Source: Enterobacteriaceae bacterium UBA2655 (GTDB lineage: Bacteria > Pseudomonadota > Gammaproteobacteria > Enterobacterales > Enterobacteriaceae). From it: DNA of 6,014 nt. The notes below the pieces were generated by a model. It did no database searches and had not been told where the DNA came from. It worked only from the letters and a program-made list of their open reading frames with translations. The stretch is from positions 19,014 to 25,027 of the forward strand of contig DENB01000083.1 of NCBI GenBank assembly GCA_002359495.1. The letters run 5' to 3'. The stretch's first letter is position 1; the number at the start of each line of letters is the position of its first letter. Of this stretch, positions 1 to 6,014 are shown in pieces. Position numbers and translations under genes: made by a program.

Positions 1-359
1 AACATCACGTCCAGCCAGCCGGTGCCCGCTTTCTTCACAATCAGCGCCACGATGCAGAACAGCAGGCCGCAGAGAATGAAGCCGCCCAGCGCCACCTCGT
101 ACCCCAGCGGCAGCAACAGCAGCACCGGTGAAATAAAGGCAAAGCTCGAACCGAGATAGGCCGGAATTTTTCCCTTACAGATAAACAGGTAGATTAAGGT
201 GCCCACGCCGTTAAACAGCAATACCGTGGCCGGGTTGATGTGAAACAGAATCGGCACCAGCACGGTGGCGCCGAACATGGCGAACAGATGCTGGAGGCTG
301 AGCGGAATGGTTTGCAGCAGCGGCGGACGTTCGCTGACGCCTATGGCGCGACGAGTCAT
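1..359 (-). CDS. uraA: Uracil permease UraA, N-terminal 119 residues (cut by window edge)
   Basis: Inner-membrane uracil:proton symporter of the nucleobase-cation symporter 2 (NCS2) family, which brings uracil in for salvage by Upp. The visible protein begins MTRRAIGVSERPPLLQTIPL and follows the E. coli UraA N-terminus almost residue for residue as I recall it. Hydrophobic segments lie near residues 24-40, 44-60, 74-88 and 90-108. The SSFAF stretch at 71-75 includes Phe73, a uracil contact in the E. coli structure; the key glutamates of the later helices lie beyond the edge. The ATG at 357-359 is preceded by AAGGGG with a 7-base spacer, and no better start is seen. It follows upp by 62 bases on the same strand, with a terminator-like hairpin between, so its expression is probably set by read-through from the upp promoter. 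About 310 C-terminal residues are missing only because the window ends. Confidence 0.96.
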   Translation of the reverse strand, partial: MTRRAIGVSERPPLLQTIPLSLQHLFAMFGATVLVPILFHINPATVLLFNGVGTLIYLFICKGKIPAYLGSSFAFISPVLLLLPLGYEVALGGFILCGLLFCIVALIVKKAGTGWLDVM

Positions 360-387
360 GATATATCCCCTTGAGATGTTAATTTGC

Positions 388-415
388 CAAAAAAAAGCCG
401 ACTCTCTGGTCGGCT
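388..415 (-). terminator. Intrinsic terminator/attenuator between upp and uraA
   Basis: Read on the minus strand, AGCCGAC and GTCGGCT (409-415 and 396-402) form a perfect 7-bp stem with a 6-base loop, followed at once by a run of seven more T (389-395). This is a classic Rho-independent terminator. It begins 6 bases after the upp stop codon and ends 29 bases before the uraA start. Because uraA has no convincing promoter of its own in the remaining gap, the hairpin probably acts as a partial terminator that lowers uraA relative to upp. Its efficiency cannot be read from sequence. Confidence 0.8.
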
Positions 416-421
416 ATATTG

Positions 422-1048
422 TTATTTCGTTCCAAAAATCTTATCCCCGGCGTCACCCAGGCCAGGAATAATATAGCCTTTCTCGTTCAGGCCGCGATCC
501 ACCGAGGCGGTATAAAGCTCGACGTCCGGGTGCGCCTTCTCCAGCGCGGCGACGCCTTCCGGCGCGGCGACCAGCACCAGCACTTTAATCGAGTTGCAGC
601 CCGCCTTTTTCAGCAGATCGATGGTGGCGATCATCGAGCCGCCGGTCGCCAGCATCGGGTCCACCACCAGCGCCATGCGCTCTTCGATGTTGGACACCAG
701 CTTCTGAAAATAGGGCACCGGTTCCAGCGTCTCTTCATCGCGGTAAATGCCCACCACGCTGATGCGCGCGCTCGGCACATGCTCCAGCACACCTTCCATC
801 ATCCCCAGGCCAGCACGCAGAATCGGCACCACGGTGATCTTCTTCCCTTTGATCTGGTCCACTTCCACCGGGCCGTTCCAGCCCTCGATCGTCACCTTTT
901 CGGTTTCCAGGTCGGCGGTGGCTTCATAGGTCAGCAAACTGCCGACTTCCGACGCCAGCTCACGGAAACGCTTCGTGCTGATATCATGCTCACGCATCAG
1001 TCCCAGTTTATGTTTGACCAGCGGGTGTTTGACTTCCACGATCTTCAT
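422..1048 (-). CDS. upp: Uracil phosphoribosyltransferase (UPRTase)
   Basis: Cytoplasmic salvage enzyme (EC 2.4.2.9): uracil + PRPP gives UMP + PPi. The protein is 208 residues, the same length as E. coli Upp, and begins [19 protein letters not shown]. The PRPP-binding loop is [12 protein letters not shown] at 128-139. The C-terminal uracil-binding segment [17 protein letters not shown] is at 191-207, and ILRAG at 76-80 is also typical. The start at 1046-1048 was chosen because it gives the family length and has GGAG 7 bases upstream. The open frame continues 24 codons further to 1120, but that part would lie across the promoter (TATAAT at 1092-1097) and so cannot be translated from it. It is the first gene of the upp-uraA operon and is divergent from purMN. 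The promoter start region suggests control by UTP level. Confidence 0.99.
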   Translation of the reverse strand: MKIVEVKHPLVKHKLGLMREHDISTKRFRELASEVGSLLTYEATADLETEKVTIEGWNGPVEVDQIKGKKITVVPILRAGLGMMEGVLEHVPSARISVVGIYRDEETLEPVPYFQKLVSNIEERMALVVDPMLATGGSMIATIDLLKKAGCNSIKVLVLVAAPEGVAALEKAHPDVELYTASVDRGLNEKGYIIPGLGDAGDKIFGTK

Positions 1049-1076
1049 TGGTGTTCTCCCGGAGTGAGTTGAGCTG

Positions 1077-1120
1077 AAAAAAAATCGCGGGATTATACCG
1101 CCTTTTCTGAGGTTCGCCAT
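1077..1120 (-). promoter_or_regulatory. upp promoter with UTP-sensitive start region
   Basis: On the minus strand a perfect -10 hexamer TATAAT lies at 1092-1097. Seventeen bases upstream is a weak -35, ATGGCG, at 1115-1120 (3 of 6 matches). Downstream the sequence is CCCGCGATTTTTTTTC, which puts G at position 6 (1086) and A at position 7 (1085) after the -10, then eight T (1077-1084). E. coli upp has the same arrangement, GATTTTTTTTG with starts at G6 and A7. There, high UTP favours the A7 start, whose transcripts slip on the T run and add U repeatedly, while G6 transcripts are productive. The -10 and start region are seen directly; the mechanism is carried over from E. coli. Confidence 0.85.
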
Positions 1121-1209
1121 ATCTCCGTCGTCAAAACAGGCTGATGATGGCGCTCTGATTAAGAATTGGTGAAAAAACCGGGAGGCGCAATGACGCGATG
1201 AGATGGGAC

Positions 1210-1225
1210 TCGCAAACGTTTGCCT
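1210..1225. promoter_or_regulatory. PurR operator (PUR box)
   Basis: TCGCAAACGTTTGCCT matches the PurR consensus ACGCAAACGTTTGCGT at 14 of 16 positions and contains a perfect 12-base palindrome, GCAAACGTTTGC (1212-1223), with the central CG step that PurR kinks. PurR is a LacI-family repressor that binds with hypoxanthine or guanine as co-repressor. The site covers the likely -35 of purM, so binding would block RNA polymerase, as reported for E. coli purMN. It lies about 125 bases upstream of the upp start site, so an effect on upp is possible but less obvious. Confidence 0.93.
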
Positions 1226-1238
1226 GCGCTGTTAGAAT
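1210..1238 (+). promoter_or_regulatory. Probable purMN promoter
   Basis: A good -10, TAGAAT (1233-1238, 5 of 6 matches), follows a weak -35, TCGCAA (1210-1215, 3 of 6), with a 17-base spacer. The -35 is the left half of the PUR box, which explains how PurR would repress. Transcription would start near 1245, giving a leader of about 45 bases before the GTG start of purM. The -10 and operator are seen; the exact start is inferred. Confidence 0.65.
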
Positions 1239-1274
1239 TGGCGCGCTTTATTTTAACCACCAACCGCAACTCGC

Positions 1275-1280
1275 GTGGGG
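1275..1280 (+). promoter_or_regulatory. Ribosome binding site that fixes the purM GTG start
   Basis: GTGGGG lies 8 bases before the GTG at 1289-1291, in the best Shine-Dalgarno position for that codon. It supports the GTG start over the in-frame ATG at 1220, which falls inside the PUR box and upstream of the predicted transcription start. Confidence 0.65.
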
Positions 1281-1288
1281 ATTCCGCA

Positions 1289-2329
1289 GTGACCGACAAG
1301 ACCTCTCTCAGCTACAAAGACGCCGGCGTTGATATCGATGCCGGTAACGCTCTGGTTGACCGTATCAAAGGCGTAGTGAAAAAGACCCGCCGCCCGGAAG
1401 TGATGGGTGGACTGGGCGGTTTCGGCGCTCTTTGCGCGCTGCCGCAAAAATACCGTGAGCCGGTGCTGGTTTCCGGTACCGACGGCGTCGGCACCAAGCT
1501 GCGTCTGGCGATGGATCTTAAACGCCATGACAGCATCGGCATCGATCTGGTGGCGATGTGCGTGAACGATCTGGTGGTGCAGGGAGCGGAGCCGCTGTTC
1601 TTCCTCGATTATTACGCGACCGGCAAGCTGGATGTGGAAACCGCCTCCGCCGTCATTAGCGGCATCGCCGAAGGCTGTCTGCAGTCAGGCTGCGCGTTGG
1701 TGGGCGGCGAAACCGCCGAAATGCCGGGCATGTATCATGGCGAAGATTACGACGTGGCCGGTTTTTGCGTCGGCGTGGTGGAGAAGTCGGAGATCATCGA
1801 CGGCAGCAAGGTGCAGGACGGCGACGTATTGATCGCGCTCGGTTCCAGCGGCCCGCACTCCAACGGCTACTCGCTGGTGCGCAAGATTCTTGAAGTCAGC
1901 CAGACCGATCCGCTGACCAAACAGCTGGACGGCAAGCCGCTGGCGGATCATCTGTTGGCCCCGACCCGCATCTACGTGAAAAACATCCTCAGCCTGATTG
2001 AGCAAATCGACGTCCATGCCGTGGCCCACCTGACCGGCGGCGGCTTCTGGGAAAATATTCCGCGCGTGCTGCCGGACAATACCCAGGCGGTAATCGATGA
2101 GACGAGCTGGCAGTGGCCGTCGGTGTTTACCTGGATGCAGCAGGCCGGCAACGTCAGCCGCCATGAAATGTATCGCACCTTTAACTGCGGCGTCGGCATG
2201 ATCATCGCCCTCAGCCCGGAAGAGGCGGACAAAGCGGTGCAGCTGATGCAGGACGCCGGTGAGCAGGCGTGGAAAATCGGCGTGATCAAAGCCTCTGACG
2301 CTGAAGAGCGCGTGGTCATCAACGCATGA
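1289..2329 (+). CDS. purM: Phosphoribosylformylglycinamidine cyclo-ligase (AIR synthetase)
   Basis: Cytoplasmic enzyme (EC 6.3.3.1) for the fifth step of purine synthesis: FGAM + ATP gives 5-aminoimidazole ribonucleotide (AIR) + ADP + Pi. The protein is 346 residues against 345 in E. coli and is highly similar throughout. Family motifs include [13 protein letters not shown] (40-52), [13 protein letters not shown] (62-74), [12 protein letters not shown] (138-149), [14 protein letters not shown] (183-196) and [15 protein letters not shown] (248-262). These belong to the PurM/ThiL/SelD ATP-binding fold. The start is the GTG at 1289, giving (f)[13 protein letters not shown] as in E. coli; the longer ATG frame from 1220 would run through the operator. 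It is first gene of purMN, with probable PurR control, and its stop overlaps the purN start as ATGA. Confidence 0.98.
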   Translation: MTDKTSLSYKDAGVDIDAGNALVDRIKGVVKKTRRPEVMGGLGGFGALCALPQKYREPVLVSGTDGVGTKLRLAMDLKRHDSIGIDLVAMCVNDLVVQGAEPLFFLDYYATGKLDVETASAVISGIAEGCLQSGCALVGGETAEMPGMYHGEDYDVAGFCVGVVEKSEIIDGSKVQDGDVLIALGSSGPHSNGYSLVRKILEVSQTDPLTKQLDGKPLADHLLAPTRIYVKNILSLIEQIDVHAVAHLTGGGFWENIPRVLPDNTQAVIDETSWQWPSVFTWMQQAGNVSRHEMYRTFNCGVGMIIALSPEEADKAVQLMQDAGEQAWKIGVIKASDAEERVVINA

Positions 2330-2964
2330 AAAAGCTGGTTGTACTGATTTCCGGCAACGGAAGCAATCTTCAGTCCATCCTCGACGCCTGCGCAAGCGGG
2401 CGTATCAACGGCAGCGTCGCTGCCGTTTTCAGTAATAAAGCGTCCGCTTACGGCCTGACGCGCGCCCGCGAGGCGCAGCTTCCCGCCCATTCGCTGGCCG
2501 CCGCCGACTTTGCCGATCGCGAAGCCTTCGATCGTCAGCTGATGCGGGAGATCGACGCCTACGCGCCGGATCTGGTGGTGCTGGCGGGCTATATGCGCAT
2601 CCTGAGTCCGGCGTTCGTCGCCCATTATCAGGGGCGCCTGCTGAATATCCACCCTTCCCTGCTGCCGAAATACCCCGGCCTGCATACCCATCGCCAGGCG
2701 CTGGAAAACGGCGACCCCGAACATGGCACTTCTGTGCATTTCGTCACTGACGAACTGGATGGCGGGCCGATCGTTCTGCAGGCCAAAGTGCCGGTTTTCA
2801 CCGGCGACAGCGAAGCGGAGATCCACGCCCGCGTGCAGCATCAGGAACATGCCATTTATCCGCTGGCGATCGACTGGTTTCTGTCGGGTCGTCTGGCGAC
2901 GCGCGACGGCCGCGCCTGGCTCGACGGCGAGCCGCTTCCGCCGCAGGGCTACGCGCCGGATTAA
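2326..2964 (+). CDS. purN: Phosphoribosylglycinamide formyltransferase 1 (GAR transformylase)
   Basis: Cytoplasmic enzyme (EC 2.1.2.2) for the third step of purine synthesis: it passes a formyl group from 10-formyltetrahydrofolate to GAR, giving FGAR. The protein is 212 residues, as in E. coli. The phosphate-binding GNGSN is at 10-14. The catalytic triad is Asn107 and His109 in [12 protein letters not shown], plus Asp145 in TDELDGGP, each one residue later than in E. coli because of an extra N-terminal residue. The start overlaps the purM stop (ATGA, 2326-2329). No good Shine-Dalgarno lies at the right distance (GAAGAG is about 17 bases away), so translation is probably coupled to purM. Its TAA stop overlaps the pstB stop on the other strand, with no terminator between. 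Residues 190-200 diverge from E. coli, but the LPPQGYA ending is kept. Confidence 0.98.
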   Translation: MKKLVVLISGNGSNLQSILDACASGRINGSVAAVFSNKASAYGLTRAREAQLPAHSLAAADFADREAFDRQLMREIDAYAPDLVVLAGYMRILSPAFVAHYQGRLLNIHPSLLPKYPGLHTHRQALENGDPEHGTSVHFVTDELDGGPIVLQAKVPVFTGDSEAEIHARVQHQEHAIYPLAIDWFLSGRLATRDGRAWLDGEPLPPQGYAPD

Positions 2965-3728
2965 CCGTAGCGTCCGGTAATATAATCTTCGGTGCGCCGC
3001 TCCCGGGGCGCAGTGAAGATATCGTCCGTCTCGCCAAACTCAATCAGCGTGCCATTATGCATAAAGGCGGTGTAGTCGGAAACGCGCGCCGCCTGCTGCA
3101 TGTTATGCGTCACCAGCACCAGGGTGAAGTGCTGCTTCAGGGTGGTCATCAACTCCTCGATGACCAGCGTTGAAATCGGATCGAGGGCCGACGTCGGCTC
3201 GTCCAGCAGCAGTATCTCCGGCTCGATGGCGATGGCGCGGGCGATCACCAGACGCTGCTGCTGTCCGCTGGAGAGTTGCAACGCGTTCTGCCCCAGCTGG
3301 TCTTTCACCTCGCTCCAGAGCGCCGCCGCGCGTAGCGCGCGCTCGCAGGCTTCGTTAAGAACGCGGCGGTCCCGCACGCCCTGCAGGCGCAGGCCGTAAA
3401 TCACGTTCTCGTAGATCGATTTCGGAAACGGATTCGGACGCTGGAACACCATGCCGACCCGCCGCCGCAGCGCGGAGAGATCCTGATCCGGCTGTAAAAT
3501 CGCGCGCTGCTCCAGCAGAATCTCGCCTTCGATGCGGCAATTATCGATGACGTCATTCATGCGGTTAACGCAGCGCAGCAGCGTCGATTTTCCGCAGCCG
3601 GAGGGACCAATCAACGCCGTAATGCGATTTCTCGGGATCTGCAGCGAAACCTTATGTAACGCCTGCCGCTCGCCGTACCAGAGCGAGAGCTGATTTATCG
3701 TGAGCGCATGTTCAGAATCGGAAGTCAT
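2961..3728 (-). CDS. pstB: Phosphate ABC transporter ATP-binding protein PstB (probable second-type paralogue)
   Basis: Cytoplasmic ATPase that would drive phosphate uptake through PstA/PstC (EC 7.3.2.1). The protein is 255 residues, usual for PstB. ABC motifs in order: Walker [10 protein letters not shown] (41-49), Q-loop FQRPNPFP (95-102), signature LSSGQQQR (152-159), Walker B LLLDEP (173-178, catalytic Glu177), D-loop SALD (180-183) and H-loop His208 in [24 protein letters not shown] and THNMQQA are PstB hallmarks. The signature has Ser where most PstB have Gly (LSGGQ). The start at 3726-3728 follows pstA by 10 bases, with a modest GAGA site 5 bases upstream. It is last in a pstC-pstA-pstB operon; phoU does not follow, since purN converges immediately. 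Phosphate as substrate is inferred from the family. Confidence 0.95.
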   Translation of the reverse strand: MTSDSEHALTINQLSLWYGERQALHKVSLQIPRNRITALIGPSGCGKSTLLRCVNRMNDVIDNCRIEGEILLEQRAILQPDQDLSALRRRVGMVFQRPNPFPKSIYENVIYGLRLQGVRDRRVLNEACERALRAAALWSEVKDQLGQNALQLSSGQQQRLVIARAIAIEPEILLLDEPTSALDPISTLVIEELMTTLKQHFTLVLVTHNMQQAARVSDYTAFMHNGTLIEFGETDDIFTAPRERRTEDYITGRYG

Positions 3729-3738
3729 AATTTCTCGG

Positions 3739-5373
3739 TTATTGAGTCAAAAGCCGGTAGCGTTCGCGCAGACGGTGGCGCAATCCCATCGCGACCAGAT
3801 TAAGGGAGAGAATGATCAGCACCAGCAGCAGCGCGGTAGCATACACCAGCGGCCGATCCGCCTCGACGTTCGGGCTCTGAAACGCCAGGTCGTAGATCTG
3901 AAAACCCAGATGCATAAATTTTCGGTCGAGATGCAGCCAGGGATATACCGCGTCTACCGGCAGTTCCGGCGCCATTTTCACCACGCCGACCAGCATCAGC
4001 GGCGCGGTTTCGCCGGCGGCGCGCGCCACCGCGAGGATCAGGCCGGTGAGCATTGCCGGCAGCGCCATCGGCAACACGACATGCCACAGCGTCTCCGCTC
4101 GGGTCGCTCCCAGCGCCAGCGAGCCCTGACGCAGACTGTCGGGAATGCGCGACAGCCCCTCTTCCGTCGCCACAATCACCACCGGCAGGGTCAGCAGCGC
4201 CAGGGTTAGCGCCGCCCAGAGCAGGCCCGGCGTGCCGAAGGTGGGCGCGGGCAGCGCGCGCGCGAAAAAGAGCTGATCGAGGGTGCCGCCGACCAGCCAG
4301 ACAAAAAAGCCGAGGCCGAACACGCCGTAGACGATAGAGGGCACGCCCGCCAGGTTGACCACCGCGATGCGCACCAGCCGGGTCAGGGCGTTGCGCCCGG
4401 CATACTCATGCAGCCAGACGGCGGCGATCACCCCAAGCGGCATCACCACGATCGACATCAGCAATACCATCAGTACGGTGCCGAAAATAGCCGGAAAAGC
4501 GCCCCTTTCGCTCTGGCCGGTGGCAGGGTTATCGCTAACGAAATGCCAGATCTGACGCATAAAATGGCGCCATTTTTCACCCAGCGACATGGCGTTGGGA
4601 TACCAGGCTTCTACAATCTGCGCGAGTGGAATAACCCGGTCGCGCCCCTGCGCGTCGCGCAGGATCAGCGCGTCGCGATCGATCTCCTGTTGCAGCGTCG
4701 CCAGCTGTGCGCCTGACTCGTTGAAACGGCGCTGCAACGCCGCGCGGTTCGCCTGGTACTGCGACTGCGCCTGCAGGCTAAACGCGCCTGCGCTGCGCTG
4801 CGTGTCGGCCTGAACCTCCAGCGCGCGTATCTGGCTGTTGATGCGCACCATATCCGCGCCGCGGATTCGGCTGGCCTGGCGCAACAGCGCATGCACCTGC
4901 TCCAGCCGCTGGCGCAACAGCGCGTCGCCGTCGCGGGCGGTCAGCACTTCGCCATTTTCGCGCAGTTCGACGAACCAGCCCAGCGCGTCGCCGCCGCTGC
5001 GGCGTTGCAGCACCATTACCCCTTTGGGGCGGGTGGTGTTGAGCGGTTCGCGGCTTAAAATCACGCGAAAATCGGGCGCGGCGACGTCGCGGTTGCCGGT
5101 TTTAATCAGGTAGCGCGTCATCGCGCCGCGCTGGCGTTCTTCCATCCCGTCCGCCTGCTGCGACAGGCACGTTTTCTCCACCGTCTCCCCCAGCAACGTA
5201 ACCAGCGCGCCGTCGGGCTGGCGCAGCTGATAACGATCCACCGGCTGCGGCCAGAAAGCGCGCATCCCCTGCCACGCCAGCAGTCCGGTCAGCAGCGCGA
5301 AGGCCAGCAGGCAAACCGCTACCGCGCCGGCGGTAAGCCAGCGCCAGCGGTCGTTTTGTCTCATCGCCTTCAT
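3739..5373 (-). CDS. pstA: Phosphate ABC transporter permease PstA, long form
   Basis: Inner-membrane permease predicted to pair with PstC and be driven by PstB. It has 544 residues, while E. coli PstA has just under 300. Predicted helices lie near 13-34, 294-320, 333-362, 383-402, 435-455 and 509-531. The EAA loop that docks on the ATPase is at about 404-435 ([14 protein letters not shown], then [18 protein letters not shown]), followed by [11 protein letters not shown] (450-460). The extra mass is residues 35-292 between the first two helices. By the positive-inside rule this is periplasmic; about 150-240 is rich in charged residues, Leu and Gln and looks helical or coiled-coil. Pseudomonas-type PstA has a comparable long form. 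The start at 5371-5373 has GAGG 7 bases upstream; Met4 is an alternative but has poor spacing. The start overlaps the pstC stop (ATGA), suggesting coupled translation. Confidence 0.92.
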   Translation of the reverse strand: MKAMRQNDRWRWLTAGAVAVCLLAFALLTGLLAWQGMRAFWPQPVDRYQLRQPDGALVTLLGETVEKTCLSQQADGMEERQRGAMTRYLIKTGNRDVAAPDFRVILSREPLNTTRPKGVMVLQRRSGGDALGWFVELRENGEVLTARDGDALLRQRLEQVHALLRQASRIRGADMVRINSQIRALEVQADTQRSAGAFSLQAQSQYQANRAALQRRFNESGAQLATLQQEIDRDALILRDAQGRDRVIPLAQIVEAWYPNAMSLGEKWRHFMRQIWHFVSDNPATGQSERGAFPAIFGTVLMVLLMSIVVMPLGVIAAVWLHEYAGRNALTRLVRIAVVNLAGVPSIVYGVFGLGFFVWLVGGTLDQLFFARALPAPTFGTPGLLWAALTLALLTLPVVIVATEEGLSRIPDSLRQGSLALGATRAETLWHVVLPMALPAMLTGLILAVARAAGETAPLMLVGVVKMAPELPVDAVYPWLHLDRKFMHLGFQIYDLAFQSPNVEADRPLVYATALLLVLIILSLNLVAMGLRHRLRERYRLLTQ

Positions 5374-6014
5374 CCCTGAGCCTCATTCTGACTGTAACGT
5401 CGCCGCAGCCGCTGGCGGAACAGCTCCGCCAGCGTATTGATCGCAAAAGTAAAGATCAGCAGCAGCAGCGCGCTTAAAAACAAAATACGGTAGTGCGCGC
5501 TGCCCGCCGCCGCCTCCGGCATTTCAATCGCGATATTGGCGGAGAGCGCGCGCAGCCCGGCGAAAAGTCCCCCTTCGCTGACCGGCGTGTTGCCGGTCGC
5601 CATCAGAACGATCATGGTTTCGCCTACCGCCCGGCCAAAGCCGATCATCAGCGCGGCGAAGATGCCCGCCGATGCGCCCGGCAACACCACCCGCGTCAGG
5701 GTCTGCCACGGCGTGGCGCCCAGCGCCAGCGACCCCTGCCCCAGTTCTGCCGGCACGCTGAACAGGGCGTCTTCCGCCAGGGTGAAAATCAGCGGCACCA
5801 GCGCAAAGCCCATCGCCAGCCCCGCCACCAGCAAGTTGCGCTGTTCATAATGATGCAGGCGCTCGCCGAGGCCGAGACCCAGCAAAGACGGCAGCCAGAG
5901 GCAGAGCAGCGTCACGACAAGCAGCAGCGGCAACAGCAGCAGCACCTCGCGGCCGGGCTGACGCCAGCGCGCCGGCAGACGCCCGCTGAGCGCGCCGCAG
6001 GCCAGCAATGTCGC
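5370..6014 (-). CDS. pstC: Phosphate ABC transporter permease PstC, C-terminal 214 residues (cut by window edge)
   Basis: C-terminal part of the second permease subunit. The frame is open to the window edge with no stop, so the N-terminus lies outside; the TTG at 6006-6008 is an internal codon, not a start. Four hydrophobic stretches are visible (about 5943-5870, 5847-5785, 5672-5600 and 5480-5420). The EAA loop runs LAEDALFSVPAELGQGSLAL, then GATPWQTLTRVVLP, and is followed by GRAVGETMIVLMATGNTP. This ending, with NTLAELFRQRLRRRY, resembles the long PstC of Pseudomonas (about 680 residues) more than the short E. coli one, so the full protein may be around 700 residues. The C-terminal tail is strongly basic, hence cytoplasmic. 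The stop TGA shares ATGA with the pstA start. pstC is upstream of pstA and pstB, so the operon promoter, any Pho box and pstS must lie beyond the right edge or elsewhere. Confidence 0.92.
   Translation of the reverse strand, partial: ATLLACGALSGRLPARWRQPGREVLLLLPLLLVVTLLCLWLPSLLGLGLGERLHHYEQRNLLVAGLAMGFALVPLIFTLAEDALFSVPAELGQGSLALGATPWQTLTRVVLPGASAGIFAALMIGFGRAVGETMIVLMATGNTPVSEGGLFAGLRALSANIAIEMPEAAAGSAHYRILFLSALLLLIFTFAINTLAELFRQRLRRRYSQNEAQG

Noticed and set aside
360..391. Possible separate uraA promoter: TTGGCA with AT-rich GATATA 17-18 bases later (minus strand)
   Set aside because: The -10 is weak (3 of 6) and lies only a few bases before the ATG, so a transcript would have almost no leader and would lose its ribosome site.
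419..1072. 217-codon plus-strand open frame opposite upp
   Set aside because: It is the antisense image of upp, with a His/Gln-rich translation and no ribosome site. upp itself is beyond doubt.
1128..1136. TTGACG on the minus strand as the -35 of upp
   Set aside because: It lies 31 bases upstream of TATAAT, much too far to pair with it, and no good -10 occurs 16-18 bases after it.
1181..1202. Tiny frame ATG-ACG-CGA-TGA (1190-1201) after GGGAGG on the plus strand, like a leader peptide
   Set aside because: It lies upstream of the predicted purMN promoter and would not be in the transcript. Three codons with a ribosome-site-like hexamer is easily chance.
1685..2850. Long minus-strand open frames of 236 and 292 codons opposite purM and purN
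   Set aside because: They lie wholly antisense to well-conserved genes, have low-complexity His/Arg-rich translations, and show no recognisable motif. They are typical side effects of GC-rich third positions.
5370..6008. pstC as a complete 212-residue protein starting at TTG 6006-6008
   Set aside because: The frame stays open to the window edge, there is no ribosome site before the TTG, and PstC permeases are much longer. It is a truncated view of a longer gene.

Overview
The window is a compact, GC-rich stretch (roughly 58-60% by eye) of a gammaproteobacterial chromosome. It most likely comes from the Enterobacterales: Upp, PurM, PurN and the UraA N-terminus look nearly identical to the E. 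coli proteins as I remember them, and the uraA-upp / purMN divergent order is the enterobacterial one. The genus cannot be fixed. A pst-type cluster next to purN, which E. coli K-12 lacks at this place, fits Yersinia/Serratia/Pectobacterium/Erwinia-Pantoea-like lineages better than Escherichia.

Layout. 1-1048 (minus strand): the upp-uraA pyrimidine salvage operon. upp (uracil phosphoribosyltransferase) is complete and uraA (uracil permease) is cut by the left edge; a short intrinsic terminator/attenuator lies between them. 1049-1288: the divergent control region. It carries the upp promoter, with a perfect TATAAT and a GATTTTTTTTC start region that matches the UTP-sensing start of E. coli upp, and the purMN promoter, whose -35 region is covered by a near-consensus PurR operator. 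1289-2964 (plus strand): purM-purN, steps 5 and 3 of de novo purine synthesis, with overlapping stop and start codons. 2961-6014 (minus strand): pstB, pstA and the 3' third of pstC, a phosphate-type ABC importer operon that converges on purN. purN and pstB end on one shared TTAA, so there is no intergenic space between the two converging operons.

How the genes work together. UraA imports uracil and Upp converts it with PRPP to UMP, probably damped when UTP is high. PurM and PurN use the PRPP-derived purine intermediates and are probably repressed by PurR with hypoxanthine or guanine. The two operons thus place salvage and synthesis pathways that draw on PRPP back to back. PstC and PstA would form the membrane channel and PstB the ATPase of an ATP-driven phosphate (or related oxyanion) importer. 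Its binding protein PstS and its promoter are not in the window. The permeases are of a long form: PstA carries about 250 extra residues, predicted to be periplasmic, between its first two membrane segments.

The annotated genes fill the window almost completely. I see no RNA genes, insertion sequences, CRISPR arrays or prophage parts, and no wholly unknown system. The most interesting signals are the UTP-sensing upp start, the convergent stop-codon overlap, and the unusual second-type Pst transporter.
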